Source: Acidobacteria bacterium Mor1
GTDB lineage: Bacteria; Acidobacteriota; Polarisedimenticolia; Polarisedimenticolales; Polarisedimenticolaceae
Direction of reading: 5' to 3'
Assembly (NCBI GenBank): GCA_001664505.1
Contig: CP011806.1
Coordinates: 2,580,904-2,644,903, forward strand
Length of the DNA stretch: 64,000 nt
The number at the start of each line of letters is the position of its first letter. Positions within the stretch are counted from its first letter, which is position 1. Below, in pieces: positions 32,861-41,049 of the stretch. The position numbers were made by a program, and so were the translations under genes. Below the pieces are notes generated by a model that was not told where the DNA came from, searched no databases, and was given only the letters and a program-made list of their open reading frames with translations.

Positions 32861-34768
32861 TCAGCCGGCGACTCCGGCTTCGCGTTCGACACCCACCGGG
32901 CGCTTCGGCGCGCAGGCAGCGTCGAGGTCGACGGTGCCTTCGTCCAGCCAGTTGAAGTTGCCGCTCAAGACATGGCGGCCGACGGCGTACTTCTTGTCGT
33001 CGTCGTTGCTCCACAGGTCCTTGAACAGCTTCTTCACCTTGCGGGTGGAGTCCATGCAGAACATGTCCGCCAGTTCGGCTGCGTGTTTGGCCTCGGCATG
33101 GCCGGCCTTCTTCATCGCCTGGGCCCGGGATACCGTCGCCGCCATGGCGAACAGCTCGTTGGCCACGTCGACGATGCGGAACAGGAAGGCCTGCTTGTTC
33201 TGCAGCTTGGGTCCGTGGAACACCATGCCGTGGAAGATCTGCCGGGCCAGCTTGCGGGAGCTGCGCTCGCAGAAGCGCAGGTGGCCGGCCAGCTTGCCGA
33301 ACTCACCGTAGCGGGGCCAGCGGCCCCAGCCCAGCCAGCGCGTCGGGTACCAGGTGGCGTAGAAGGCGCCGATCTTCGGCAGCATGGCGAGCTTCTGTCC
33401 CATCGACACGCCGGGTTCGATCATCTTGCCCGAGATGGAGATGTGACGGTCCAGGGCCTCGCGGGCCATGAACAGGTGCATGATCTCGCTGGATCCCTCG
33501 AAGATCCGGTTGATGCGGGAATCGCGCATCATCCGCTCGACGGGGAAGGTCTCGTCGCCGCGAGCCCGTAGCGAGGCTTCGGTCTCGTAGCCGCGACCGC
33601 CGCGGATCTGCATGGTCTCGTCGATCAGGTTCCAGCCTTCGACGGAGTTGTACTCCTTGGCCGCGGCCGCCTCGAGGCGGATGTCGTAGCCGCCGCGGTC
33701 GGCCATGGAACTGGCCAGGTCGGAGATCGCTTCCATGGCAAAGGTCTTTGCCGCCATCTCGGCCAGCTTGTGGGCGATGGCCTCGTGCTTGCCGATCTCC
33801 TTACCCCACTGGGCGCGTTCACCGGCCCAGCGACGGCAGATCTCGAGGCACTGCTTGGCGCCACCGAGCACGCCGGCGGGCAGGCTCAGGCGGCCGGTGT
33901 TCAGGGTCACCAGCGCAATCTTGAGGCCGGCGCCTTCCTTGCCGATCAGGTTTTCCTTGGGGATGCGCACGTCGGTGAAGCTGATCACGCCGTTGCCGAT
34001 GGCCCGCAGGCCCATGAAGTGGCAGCGGTGCTCGATCTTCACGCCGGGGGTCGAGGTCTCGACGATGAAGGCGCTGATCTTGCGGGTCTCGGGGTTGACC
34101 GCCATCACGACGATGACCTCGGCCAGGGTGCCGTTGGTGCACCACAGCTTGCGGCCGTTGAGCACGTAGCTCTCACCGTCGGGGGTCAGCTCGGCGGTGG
34201 TGGCCAGCCGGGCCGGGTCGGAGCCGACACCGTCTTCGGTCAGCGCGAAGGCGGAGATGGCGCCGGCCGCGCAGCGCGGCAGGTATTTCTTCTTTTGCTC
34301 TTCGGTGCCGAAGACCTTGAGCGGCTGCGGCAGGCCGATCGACTGGTGGGCCGACAGCAGGGCGCAGACGTTGCCGTCCATACTGCCCAGCAGCTCCATC
34401 AGGCGGGAGTACTCGGCCTGGGTGAAGCCGTGGCCGCCGTACTCCTTCGGGATCTTCATGCCGAAGGCGCCCATACGCGCCAGGCCGCTGATCACCTTTT
34501 CCGGATACTCACCGGTGCGGTCGATCTCTTCGGAGTCGCACTCGGTCTCGAGGAAGTGCTTGAGCTTGTTGTAGAACTCGGTGAACTCGGGACGGTCCTG
34601 ATCCGACTCCGTGGCGGGGAAGGGATGGATCAGATCGAGCCGGAAGTTCCCCAGGAACATCTCCTTGAGGAAACTCGGCGCGCGCCATTCCTTCTCGCGT
34701 GCCGCTTCCGCGACCTGCAGCGATTCGCGCTCGCTCTTGGTGGTCTTGCCGTCGTGCTTGATACTCAT
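32861..34768 (-). CDS. Acyl-CoA dehydrogenase, VLCAD/ACAD9-like length
   Basis: 635 residues from the ATG at 34768; ATG 34774 is possible, but AGAGG sits eight bases from the former. Canonical ACAD domains: helical N-terminal (GLARMGAFGMKIPKEYGGHGF), middle beta-barrel (ISAFALTEDGVGSDPARL, FAD/substrate contacts), C-terminal helical with the catalytic Glu in IFEGSSEIMHLFMAREAL. An extra C-terminal domain of about 170 residues gives the long architecture of VLCAD-type enzymes. It should oxidise long-chain acyl-CoA and pass electrons to the ETF and ETF-quinone oxidoreductase encoded at 39-43 kb. Tandem palindromic operators lie upstream. Confidence 0.9.
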   Translation of the reverse strand: MSIKHDGKTTKSERESLQVAEAAREKEWRAPSFLKEMFLGNFRLDLIHPFPATESDQDRPEFTEFYNKLKHFLETECDSEEIDRTGEYPEKVISGLARMGAFGMKIPKEYGGHGFTQAEYSRLMELLGSMDGNVCALLSAHQSIGLPQPLKVFGTEEQKKKYLPRCAAGAISAFALTEDGVGSDPARLATTAELTPDGESYVLNGRKLWCTNGTLAEVIVVMAVNPETRKISAFIVETSTPGVKIEHRCHFMGLRAIGNGVISFTDVRIPKENLIGKEGAGLKIALVTLNTGRLSLPAGVLGGAKQCLEICRRWAGERAQWGKEIGKHEAIAHKLAEMAAKTFAMEAISDLASSMADRGGYDIRLEAAAAKEYNSVEGWNLIDETMQIRGGRGYETEASLRARGDETFPVERMMRDSRINRIFEGSSEIMHLFMAREALDRHISISGKMIEPGVSMGQKLAMLPKIGAFYATWYPTRWLGWGRWPRYGEFGKLAGHLRFCERSSRKLARQIFHGMVFHGPKLQNKQAFLFRIVDVANELFAMAATVSRAQAMKKAGHAEAKHAAELADMFCMDSTRKVKKLFKDLWSNDDDKKYAVGRHVLSGNFNWLDEGTVDLDAACAPKRPVGVEREAGVAG

Positions 34769-34932
34769 GGTCACCTCTTCTCGAGACTCGCCCTAACGCG
34801 CGCGCCTTCTATAGAAGTTAGTGCCGCAAAGGCGCTATCACCAGTCAGATACGTCGCGTCGCAACGGCCGCAACACCTAGATTCTTCCACTGTTTGCGGG
34901 TGTTTTCAGGTTTTCGGGATTCGCGTCGGGAA

Positions 34933-34964
34933 TGAACGTCGTTCACTCTGATGAACGGTGTTCA
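34933..34964. promoter_or_regulatory. Tandem palindromic operators upstream of the acyl-CoA dehydrogenase gene
   Basis: TGAACGTCGTTCA (34933-34945, a perfect 6-1-6 palindrome) and TGAACGGTGTTCA (34952-34964, 5-3-5) are spaced 19 bp centre to centre, so they face the same side of the helix with extended similarity (ATGAACG...GTTCACT). The second overlaps the last codons of the ABC transporter gene. The length and GAAC/GTTC arms resemble TetR-family sites that control fatty-acid degradation; the regulator is not encoded in the window. Confidence 0.6.
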
Positions 34965-36581
34965 CTTTTGTAATCCGCGCGGACGAATCCCTCGTTCGAC
35001 GGCGGCGAGAATCCCGTCGACGAGCACCGCAAGGAGTGCGGCAGGCACCGCGCCGGAGAGTACGCGGGTGTTGTCGGCGAGCTGCAGGCCGGAGACGATC
35101 GGTACTCCGAGGCCTCCTGCACCGATGAAGGCGGCGAGCACCGCGGTGCCGACGAGCAGCACCGCGGAGGTGCGCACGCCGGCCATGATCACCGGTGCCG
35201 CGAGGGGCAGGCGCACGTGGCGCAGCACCTGGGACTCGGTCATGCCCAACGCCGTCGCGGCGGCAACCGCGGCGGGGCCGGCGTCGCGCAGACCGGTGAA
35301 GGTGTTGCGCAGGATCGGGAACAACGAATAGATCCAGAGCGCCGCCACCGCCGGCTTCCAGCCCACGCCGAGGAGCGGCAGCATGAAGGCCAAAAGCGCG
35401 ATGGAGGGGATCGTCTGGGTCACGGCGATCAGGCGAATGACCTGCTCGGCGAAGCGGCTTCCGCGCGCCGAGCCGGCGGCCGCCCGCGCATCGACCCGGG
35501 CGAGCCACATCGCCAGCGGCACGGCGAAGAGGATGCCCAGCAACAGCGGGAGCGCGGTCAGCCCCAGATGTTCCAGCGTACGGCGGCCGATCTCAGCCCG
35601 GGTGGCCCATAGATAGGACCACCAGCTTCGGCCCTCGGTCGCGACGGCGGCGATCTCACGCTCACCGACGAGGCCGAGCTCTTCCAGCGCATCCTGGGCG
35701 ACCTGCTCCGCCGGCTCTCCCTGCTCCTGCATCCGCAGGTTGAGGGCGCGCATGGCGTCCTCGTCGAAGGCGCCGGAAAGCAGGGCCAACGCGCCGGCAA
35801 CCCCGGGCTGCTCCTCGAGTAGCTCGCGACGCACCAGGGGCGCCGCCTGATAGGGCGGAAAGAACCCCCGGTCATCTTCCAGCACCTGCAGGTCGTGGAC
35901 CAGCAGGCGGCCGTCGGTGGTGTAGACATCGAGGCAGTCGATCTCCCGGGCGGCAGCGGCGCGGTACTTCAGCGCCTGCTGCATGCCTCGCTGCTCGGCG
36001 AAGCGCAGGCCGTAAACCTTCTCCAGACCGGGCAGGCCGTCCTCCCGTTCGAGGAACTCGTAGCCCAGCCCGGCGCGCAGCTCACCTGCTACACCGACCA
36101 GGTCGCTGATCGTGCGCAGGCCGTGGCGCTCGGCGAGCTCCCGAGGCACCGCGAGTTCGTAGGCGTTCTCGAAACCGAGGGGCGCCAACCACTGAAGCTG
36201 CCAGCGGTCGAGAAACTCCCGGCGCACGGTGCGCAGGGTTTGCGACGGCCCACCCTCCACCGGTTGGCCGAGCAACGTGACCAGCCCGGTGCCGGTGTAC
36301 TCGGGATAGAGATCGATGGCGCCGCTGCGCAAACCGTCGAAGCAGACGGTCGTCCCGGCGAGATCGAAGCGACGTTCGACCTCGAGACCGGCGTGTTCTT
36401 CGATCAGCCGGGCGAACATCTCGGCGAGCAGCCGGCTCTCGGCGAAATTCTTGGAGCCGACGACCACCGGATCCGCAGCGCGAGGCGCGCCGGAGATGCA
36501 GGCAAGGAAGATCCCCGCCGCAAGCAGAAGCGATGCGCGCAGCCGCGTCGACGCACGGCCTTGCGCCATATGCCTGCTCAC
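34962..36581 (-). CDS. Osmolyte/quaternary-amine ABC transporter: substrate-binding protein fused to permease
   Basis: 539 residues from GTG 36581, overlapping the upstream ATPase stop by 4 nt. Signal peptide (about 12-36). Residues about 37-300 are an OpuAC-type binding domain (VVVGSKNFAESRLLAEMFARL, GAIDLYPEYTGTGL, DCLDVYTTDGRL). Residues about 325-535 are an OpuB/ProW-type permease with five or so membrane helices and the EAA-like loop TALGMTESQVLRHVRLPLAAP. It should import glycine betaine, choline or similar. Known fusions in this family generally carry the permease first; here the binding domain is N-terminal. Confidence 0.87.
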   Translation of the reverse strand: MSRHMAQGRASTRLRASLLLAAGIFLACISGAPRAADPVVVGSKNFAESRLLAEMFARLIEEHAGLEVERRFDLAGTTVCFDGLRSGAIDLYPEYTGTGLVTLLGQPVEGGPSQTLRTVRREFLDRWQLQWLAPLGFENAYELAVPRELAERHGLRTISDLVGVAGELRAGLGYEFLEREDGLPGLEKVYGLRFAEQRGMQQALKYRAAAAREIDCLDVYTTDGRLLVHDLQVLEDDRGFFPPYQAAPLVRRELLEEQPGVAGALALLSGAFDEDAMRALNLRMQEQGEPAEQVAQDALEELGLVGEREIAAVATEGRSWWSYLWATRAEIGRRTLEHLGLTALPLLLGILFAVPLAMWLARVDARAAAGSARGSRFAEQVIRLIAVTQTIPSIALLAFMLPLLGVGWKPAVAALWIYSLFPILRNTFTGLRDAGPAAVAAATALGMTESQVLRHVRLPLAAPVIMAGVRTSAVLLVGTAVLAAFIGAGGLGVPIVSGLQLADNTRVLSGAVPAALLAVLVDGILAAVERGIRPRGLQK

Positions 36582-37321
36582 GACGACACCCCGGCTCGTT
36601 GCAGCAGCGCCGACACGTAGGGATCCGCCGGCTGCGCCCGCAGCGTTTGCGGCTCGCCGACCTGCACCAGGCGCCCACCCCGCAACACCGCGACCCGGTC
36701 GGCGAGACGGAACGCCTCGTCGAGATCATGGGTCACCAGCAGCATCGTCTTGCCCAGCCGCTCCTTGAGCGACAGGAACTCCTGCTGCAGCTCCGCCCGG
36801 GTCAACGCATCCAGTGCGCCGAAGGGCTCGTCGAGCAACACCACTTCGGGGTCCGCCGCCAACGCCCGGGCGAAGGCGACCCGCTGCCGCTGCCCTCCCG
36901 AGAGAGACGCGGGATAGCGCGGACCGTGGACGGCAGGGTCGAGCCCGACCTGTTCCAACAACTCCCCTGCCCGCTCCCGGCGGCGCGCCGCATCCCATCC
37001 GAGCAGTTCCGGCACCAGCGACACGTTGCGCTCGACGGTCCAGTGGGGCAACAGCCCGCCGTCCTGCTGCACATAGCCGGTGCGCCGGCGCAACTCGATG
37101 GGATCGCTGCCGGCGAGATCCTTGCCCCGTACCAGGACCGAGCCGGAGCTGGGCTGCTCTCCCCGGTTGAACATCCGCAGCAGCGTGGTCTTGCCCGATC
37201 CGCTCTCGCCGATCAGCGCCACCGTCTCTCCGGCGGCAACCGCCAGATCTACGTCGACGAGCGCCTGTACGTCGGGGGCGTAGAGTTTGCCCACGCCGCG
37301 GGCTTCGAGCACCGGGTTCAT
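36578..37321 (-). CDS. ABC transporter ATP-binding protein for osmolyte uptake
   Basis: 247 residues from ATG 37321. Complete nucleotide-binding domain: Walker A GESGSGKTT, Q-loop YVQQDGGLLPHWTV, signature LSGGQRQRVAFARAL, Walker B VVLLDEPFGALD and switch His in VTHDLDEAF. No C-terminal CBS domains, unlike OpuAA/ProV. Paired with the downstream fused permease/binding protein by a 4-nt overlap, giving a two-gene complete importer. Confidence 0.92.
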   Translation of the reverse strand: MNPVLEARGVGKLYAPDVQALVDVDLAVAAGETVALIGESGSGKTTLLRMFNRGEQPSSGSVLVRGKDLAGSDPIELRRRTGYVQQDGGLLPHWTVERNVSLVPELLGWDAARRRERAGELLEQVGLDPAVHGPRYPASLSGGQRQRVAFARALAADPEVVLLDEPFGALDALTRAELQQEFLSLKERLGKTMLLVTHDLDEAFRLADRVAVLRGGRLVQVGEPQTLRAQPADPYVSALLQRAGVSS

Positions 37322-37524
37322 CGGCCTAGTCTGCCCGAGGCCGGGAAACAGTCCAAGGGGGCGGCCCTGGTCGGGGCAAGGAATACGGGCAAGGAATCGC
37401 GCCCAGGCGCCCCGAGCGTGCCCTGGGTGCGCCCCGGGCCAAGGGCTGTCAAAATGGGCCGGTTCAGGCGGGCCGAATCGGAGGCCCGGGCCCGAAGGCG
37501 CCGGATCCATCAAGAGGAGTAGCC

Positions 37525-37887
37525 GTGAGCGAGCTGAAGCAGGAGATCGCGACCCGAGACGAGCTGAGAACCGCCCGCTGCCAGCCGCTGGCCCCGGGAA
37601 CCCCACCGCTGGACGCCGAGCAGTGCGGCAAGTACCTGGAACTGCTCGAAGGCTGGCAGATTCTCCACGACGGTCCGCGAATCACCCGGCGCTTCGAATT
37701 CGCCAACTTCCACGAGACCATGGCCTTCGTCAACGCCCTGGCCTGGATCGCTCACGTCGAAGACCATCACCCGGATATGGCGCTGGGCTACAACTACTGC
37801 CAGGTGAACTTCAACACCCACTCGATCGGTGGGCTGTCGCTGAACGACTTCATCTGCGCCGCCCGGATCGACGCCCTGGAGCCGTAG
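37525..37887 (+). CDS. Pterin-4a-carbinolamine dehydratase
   Basis: 120 residues from GTG 37525 with AGAGGAG about five bases upstream. The family signature is intact: WQILHDGPRITRRFEF, then AWIAHVEDHHPDMALGYNYCQVNFNTHSIGGLSLND with the catalytic EDHHPD histidines. The enzyme dehydrates 4a-hydroxytetrahydropterin, usually to recycle the cofactor of phenylalanine hydroxylase; no hydroxylase is encoded nearby, so the partner pathway is unknown. It is a single gene. Confidence 0.92.
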   Translation: MSELKQEIATRDELRTARCQPLAPGTPPLDAEQCGKYLELLEGWQILHDGPRITRRFEFANFHETMAFVNALAWIAHVEDHHPDMALGYNYCQVNFNTHSIGGLSLNDFICAARIDALEP

Positions 37888-37897
37888 AGGCTGGGCA

Positions 37898-37918
37898 CCC
37901 GGCCCGTCGGCAGCCGGG
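37898..37918. terminator. Weak hairpin between convergent genes
   Basis: CCCGGC (37898-37903) and GCCGGG (37913-37918) form a 6-bp GC stem, extendable with one mismatch, with a 9-nt loop. It fills the 33-bp gap between convergent stops but has no T-run on either strand. Confidence 0.35.
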
Positions 37919-37920
37919 CG

Positions 37921-38397
37921 TTAGGCCTTCAGGCCGCCCATCTTCAGCACCTGCTTCCACTCCGCCTTGGTCACCGGCTGGACGGAGAGCCGGTTGCCTT
38001 TGCGCAGCAGGCCCATTTCAGCCAGTTTCGGGTTCTCCCGCATGTCCGGGAGGTCGACCCGCTGGGGCAGCACCTTCTCCAGCTTGATGTCCACCGCGTA
38101 CCAGCGGGGGTTGCCGGGATCGGATTTGGCGTCGTGGTACTTATCCGCCGGATCGAACTGGCTGGGGTCCGGGTAGCCCGCCTTGACCACCCGGGCGATG
38201 GCTACCACTCCGGGGGGCTTCTCCTGGGAGTGGTAGAACAGCACCCCGTCCCCCTTCTGGACCTCGTCCCGTAACAGGTTGCGAGCAGTGAAGTTGCGGA
38301 CGCCGTCCCAGCAGGTGGTCTTGCGCGGCTCCTTCTGCAGGTGCTCCAGGCCGTAGGTATCGGGGTCGGACTTCATCAACCAGTAGCGCTCGGGCAT
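37921..38397 (-). CDS. EVE-domain protein
   Basis: 158 residues from ATG 38397, four bases after GGAGGA. The whole protein is one EVE (PUA-like) domain: RYWLMKSDPDTYGLEHL at the start, WDGVRNFTARNLLRDEVQKGDGVLFYHSQ, PGVVAIARVVKAGYPDP, WYAVDIKLEKVL and a final LSVQPVTKAEWKQVL. EVE domains bind modified bases in DNA or RNA. Widespread housekeeping copy; no restriction or defence genes accompany it. Confidence 0.9.
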   Translation of the reverse strand: MPERYWLMKSDPDTYGLEHLQKEPRKTTCWDGVRNFTARNLLRDEVQKGDGVLFYHSQEKPPGVVAIARVVKAGYPDPSQFDPADKYHDAKSDPGNPRWYAVDIKLEKVLPQRVDLPDMRENPKLAEMGLLRKGNRLSVQPVTKAEWKQVLKMGGLKA

Positions 38398-38652
38398 GCT
38401 CTCCTCCGGCCGGGTTTCCTCCGCGGCGGGGCGCAGCTTAGCAGCCCCGAAGGACCCGAGGGGGACCCGATCGGCTCCGGGGACATGCCGGGGCGCAACC
38501 CGTCGGCGGCCGGGCCCGTAACACGGTATGCTAACGGCGTTCACCTTGGAGCCACCGGACCGCAGGTCGGTCGCAACCCGGCACCGGGATGAGGCGTTTG
38601 GACTGAGCCAGGGACGGATCGGCCGGATGCCGGCAGAACATGGGGTAGGTGG

Positions 38653-39177
38653 GTGACGGAAAGCGGCAACAGCGGCGATTACGAGCTGCCCGAGGTCCTC
38701 GAGGATCGGGAGAGCTACGTGCTGCGCATCCACGAGAAGCTGCCCAGCACCCGCCCGGCCATCGGCGACGCGGTGAGGCGGGTCATGCAGATCGTGGACG
38801 AGGTCGGCGGCCTGTCCGACGGCAAGACCGACCTCGAGATCGCTCTGCGGGAAGCCCTGGCCAACGCCGTGATCCACGGAAACAAGCAAGACGACAACAA
38901 ACGGGTGACCCTGCGGGTCTTCGCCGCCGCCGAGGGTGGTGTGCTGGTCTCGATCCGCGACCAGGGCCAGGGCTTCGATCCCGGCGAGGTGCCCGATCCC
39001 CGTGGCGCCGACCGCCTCTTCCTGCACCATGGCCGCGGAATCTTCCTGATGCACGAGCTGATGGACCACGTCGAGCACCGGGATAACGGCCGGGAAGTGC
39101 TGCTGTTCAAGGCCTGCCAGCCCGAATCCGACGGCGACTCCGCCGACGAGGCCGGCAAGGACGCCGAGACCGACTGA
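38653..39177 (+). CDS. RsbW-like histidine-kinase-type ATPase (anti-sigma factor family)
   Basis: 174 residues from GTG 38653. GHKL ATPase motifs: N-box REALANAVIHGN, G1 box IRDQGQGFDPG and G2 HGRGIFLMHELMD; no dimerisation/phosphoacceptor domain. Proteins like this phosphorylate STAS anti-anti-sigma factors and sequester a sigma factor. No sigma factor or STAS protein is adjacent. A candidate promoter -10 (TATGCT near 38527) lies about 120 nt upstream. The acidic tail is low complexity. Confidence 0.82.
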   Translation: MTESGNSGDYELPEVLEDRESYVLRIHEKLPSTRPAIGDAVRRVMQIVDEVGGLSDGKTDLEIALREALANAVIHGNKQDDNKRVTLRVFAAAEGGVLVSIRDQGQGFDPGEVPDPRGADRLFLHHGRGIFLMHELMDHVEHRDNGREVLLFKACQPESDGDSADEAGKDAETD

Positions 39178-39308
39178 GCCGCCCTGCGGCACCCCCGAGG
39201 GCCGTCCGGCCCGCTCCCACCCGACTCCCCTTTCCCGCCAGGCCCCGGCTGGGGTTTTCCGGCCGCTCTGCTACCATTTCGGCCTTCAAATCTATCTAAG
39301 GAAACGCC

Positions 39309-40070
39309 ATGAAGATCGGAGTTTGTCTCAAGCAGGTTCCGGCCAAGGATGCCCCGATCCGGATCGCGGACGAGGGCACCTGGGTCCGTGAAGAGGACCT
39401 GAGTTACGAGATCTGTGAGCCTGACGACTACGCCCTCGAGGCGGCCCTCCTGCTCAAGGAGAAGCACGGCGGCGAGGTCGTGGTGTTGACCCTGGGCCCG
39501 GCGCGGGTCTCCCAGATGGTCAAGACCGCACTGGCCAAGGGGGCCGACCGGGCGATCCACGTCGACGACGCGGGCTATCACAAGCTCGACCCCTTCCAGG
39601 TCGCCTCGACCCTGGCCGGCGCGGCCCGGGAAGAGAATTTCGACCTGATCCTGACCGGCCTGCAGTCCGACGATCACGGCTTCGGCCAGACCGGCGTGAT
39701 CCTCGCCGAACTGCTCGACCGGGCCCACGCCACGGTGATCATGGACATCGAGGTCCAGGACCAGGCGCTGCGGGTCAAGCGTGAGCTCGAGGGCGGCTGG
39801 TTCCAGTGGGTCACCCTGCCGCTGCCGTCGGTGCTCTCGATCCAGTCGGGCATCAACAAGCCGCGCTACGCCAGCCTCAAGGGAATCATGGCGGCCAAGA
39901 AGAAAAAGACCGACAAGGTCGAGTCCGGTTCCTCGGCGAATGCTACTCAGGCGACCGCCAAGGTCTACGTGCCCGAAAAGCAGAAGCAGACCGAATTCAT
40001 CGAAGGGGACGCGCCCCAGGCGGCCGAGACCCTGATCCAGAAACTCAAAAACGACGCGCGGGTGCTGTGA
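39309..40070 (+). CDS. etfB: Electron transfer flavoprotein beta subunit
   Basis: 253 residues; ATG 39309 follows AAGGA by six bases. Begins MKIGVCLKQVPAKDAP; contains the AMP-binding-type region (GADRAIHVDDAG, LTGLQSDDHGFGQTG) and the recognition segment VKRELEGGWFQWVTLPLPSVLSIQSGINKPRYASLKGIM. A candidate -10 (TACCAT, 39272-39277) lies upstream. It is the first gene of etfB-etfA-etfQO, overlapping etfA by one base. With EtfA it accepts electrons from acyl-CoA dehydrogenases. Confidence 0.95.
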   Translation: MKIGVCLKQVPAKDAPIRIADEGTWVREEDLSYEICEPDDYALEAALLLKEKHGGEVVVLTLGPARVSQMVKTALAKGADRAIHVDDAGYHKLDPFQVASTLAGAAREENFDLILTGLQSDDHGFGQTGVILAELLDRAHATVIMDIEVQDQALRVKRELEGGWFQWVTLPLPSVLSIQSGINKPRYASLKGIMAAKKKKTDKVESGSSANATQATAKVYVPEKQKQTEFIEGDAPQAAETLIQKLKNDARVL

Positions 40071-41047
40071 TGGCGACGATCCTGACGATCTGCGAAGTGC
40101 GACAGGGTGCCCTGCACCCGCAAAGTCTCGAGACCGTGGCTGCGGGCCAGCAGCTCGCCGCCGCCCTGGGCGCCGAACTGACGGTGGCGCTCCCCGGGAA
40201 CGGCATCGACGGCCCCGCCGGTGAGTTGGCCGCCGCCAAGTGCAACCGGCTGGTGACCCTGACCCACGAGGCCCTCGAGCCCTACACTCCCGACGGCTTC
40301 ACCATGGCGCTCGACGCTCTGGTGAAGGAGATCAAGCCGGACTACGTGCTGATGCCCCACACCTATCAGGTGCGGGACTTCGCACCGAAGCTGTCGGCCC
40401 GCAGCGGCCGCGGCATGATCGCCGACTGTGTCGGCATGAGCGTCGACGGCGGCAAGCCGACCTTCATGCGCCAGATGTTCCAGGGCAAGACCCAGGCGGA
40501 CGTGGTTCCCGAAGGGGACGGGCCGCACTTCGTCAGCTTCCAGGCGGGCGCCTACCGGGCCGACGCCGTGGAAAAGGGGGACGCGCCGGCCGCGATCGAC
40601 AACGTCGCCGCCCAGGTCGATCCCTCGGCAATTCGCAGCAAGCCCGAAGAGCCCTTCCGCGAAGGGAAACAGGCGGTCGACCTGTCCAAGGCGGAGATCG
40701 TCGTGGCCGTCGGCCGCGGCATCAAGTCCGCCGAGGCGCTGGAGCAGATGGAAAAGCTGGCCCAGGCCCTGGGTGGCGAGGTCGCGGCGTCGCGGCCGGT
40801 CTGCGACGAGGGCTGGCTGCCGATGGAGCGCCAGATCGGTAGCTCGGGCCAGACCGTCGCGCCCAAGCTCTACATCGCTCTCGGCATCTCCGGGGCGATC
40901 CAGCACGTGGTCGGGATGAAGGGTGCCAACACCATCGTGGCGGTCAACAAGGACAAGAACGCGCCGATCTTCGAGATTGCCGACTACGGCATCGTCGGCG
41001 ATCTGTTCGAAGTCGTCCCGGCGATGCTCGCCACCCTCGAAGGTTGA
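40070..41047 (+). CDS. etfA: Electron transfer flavoprotein alpha subunit
   Basis: 325 residues, ATG overlapping the etfB stop (TGATG). N-terminal adenine-nucleotide-hydrolase-like fold, then the C-terminal FAD domain with [66 protein letters not shown] and [26 protein letters not shown], all family hallmarks. Forms the heterodimeric FAD-containing electron carrier and is followed directly by its quinone oxidoreductase. Confidence 0.95.
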   Translation: MATILTICEVRQGALHPQSLETVAAGQQLAAALGAELTVALPGNGIDGPAGELAAAKCNRLVTLTHEALEPYTPDGFTMALDALVKEIKPDYVLMPHTYQVRDFAPKLSARSGRGMIADCVGMSVDGGKPTFMRQMFQGKTQADVVPEGDGPHFVSFQAGAYRADAVEKGDAPAAIDNVAAQVDPSAIRSKPEEPFREGKQAVDLSKAEIVVAVGRGIKSAEALEQMEKLAQALGGEVAASRPVCDEGWLPMERQIGSSGQTVAPKLYIALGISGAIQHVVGMKGANTIVAVNKDKNAPIFEIADYGIVGDLFEVVPAMLATLEG

Positions 41048-41049
41048 CC

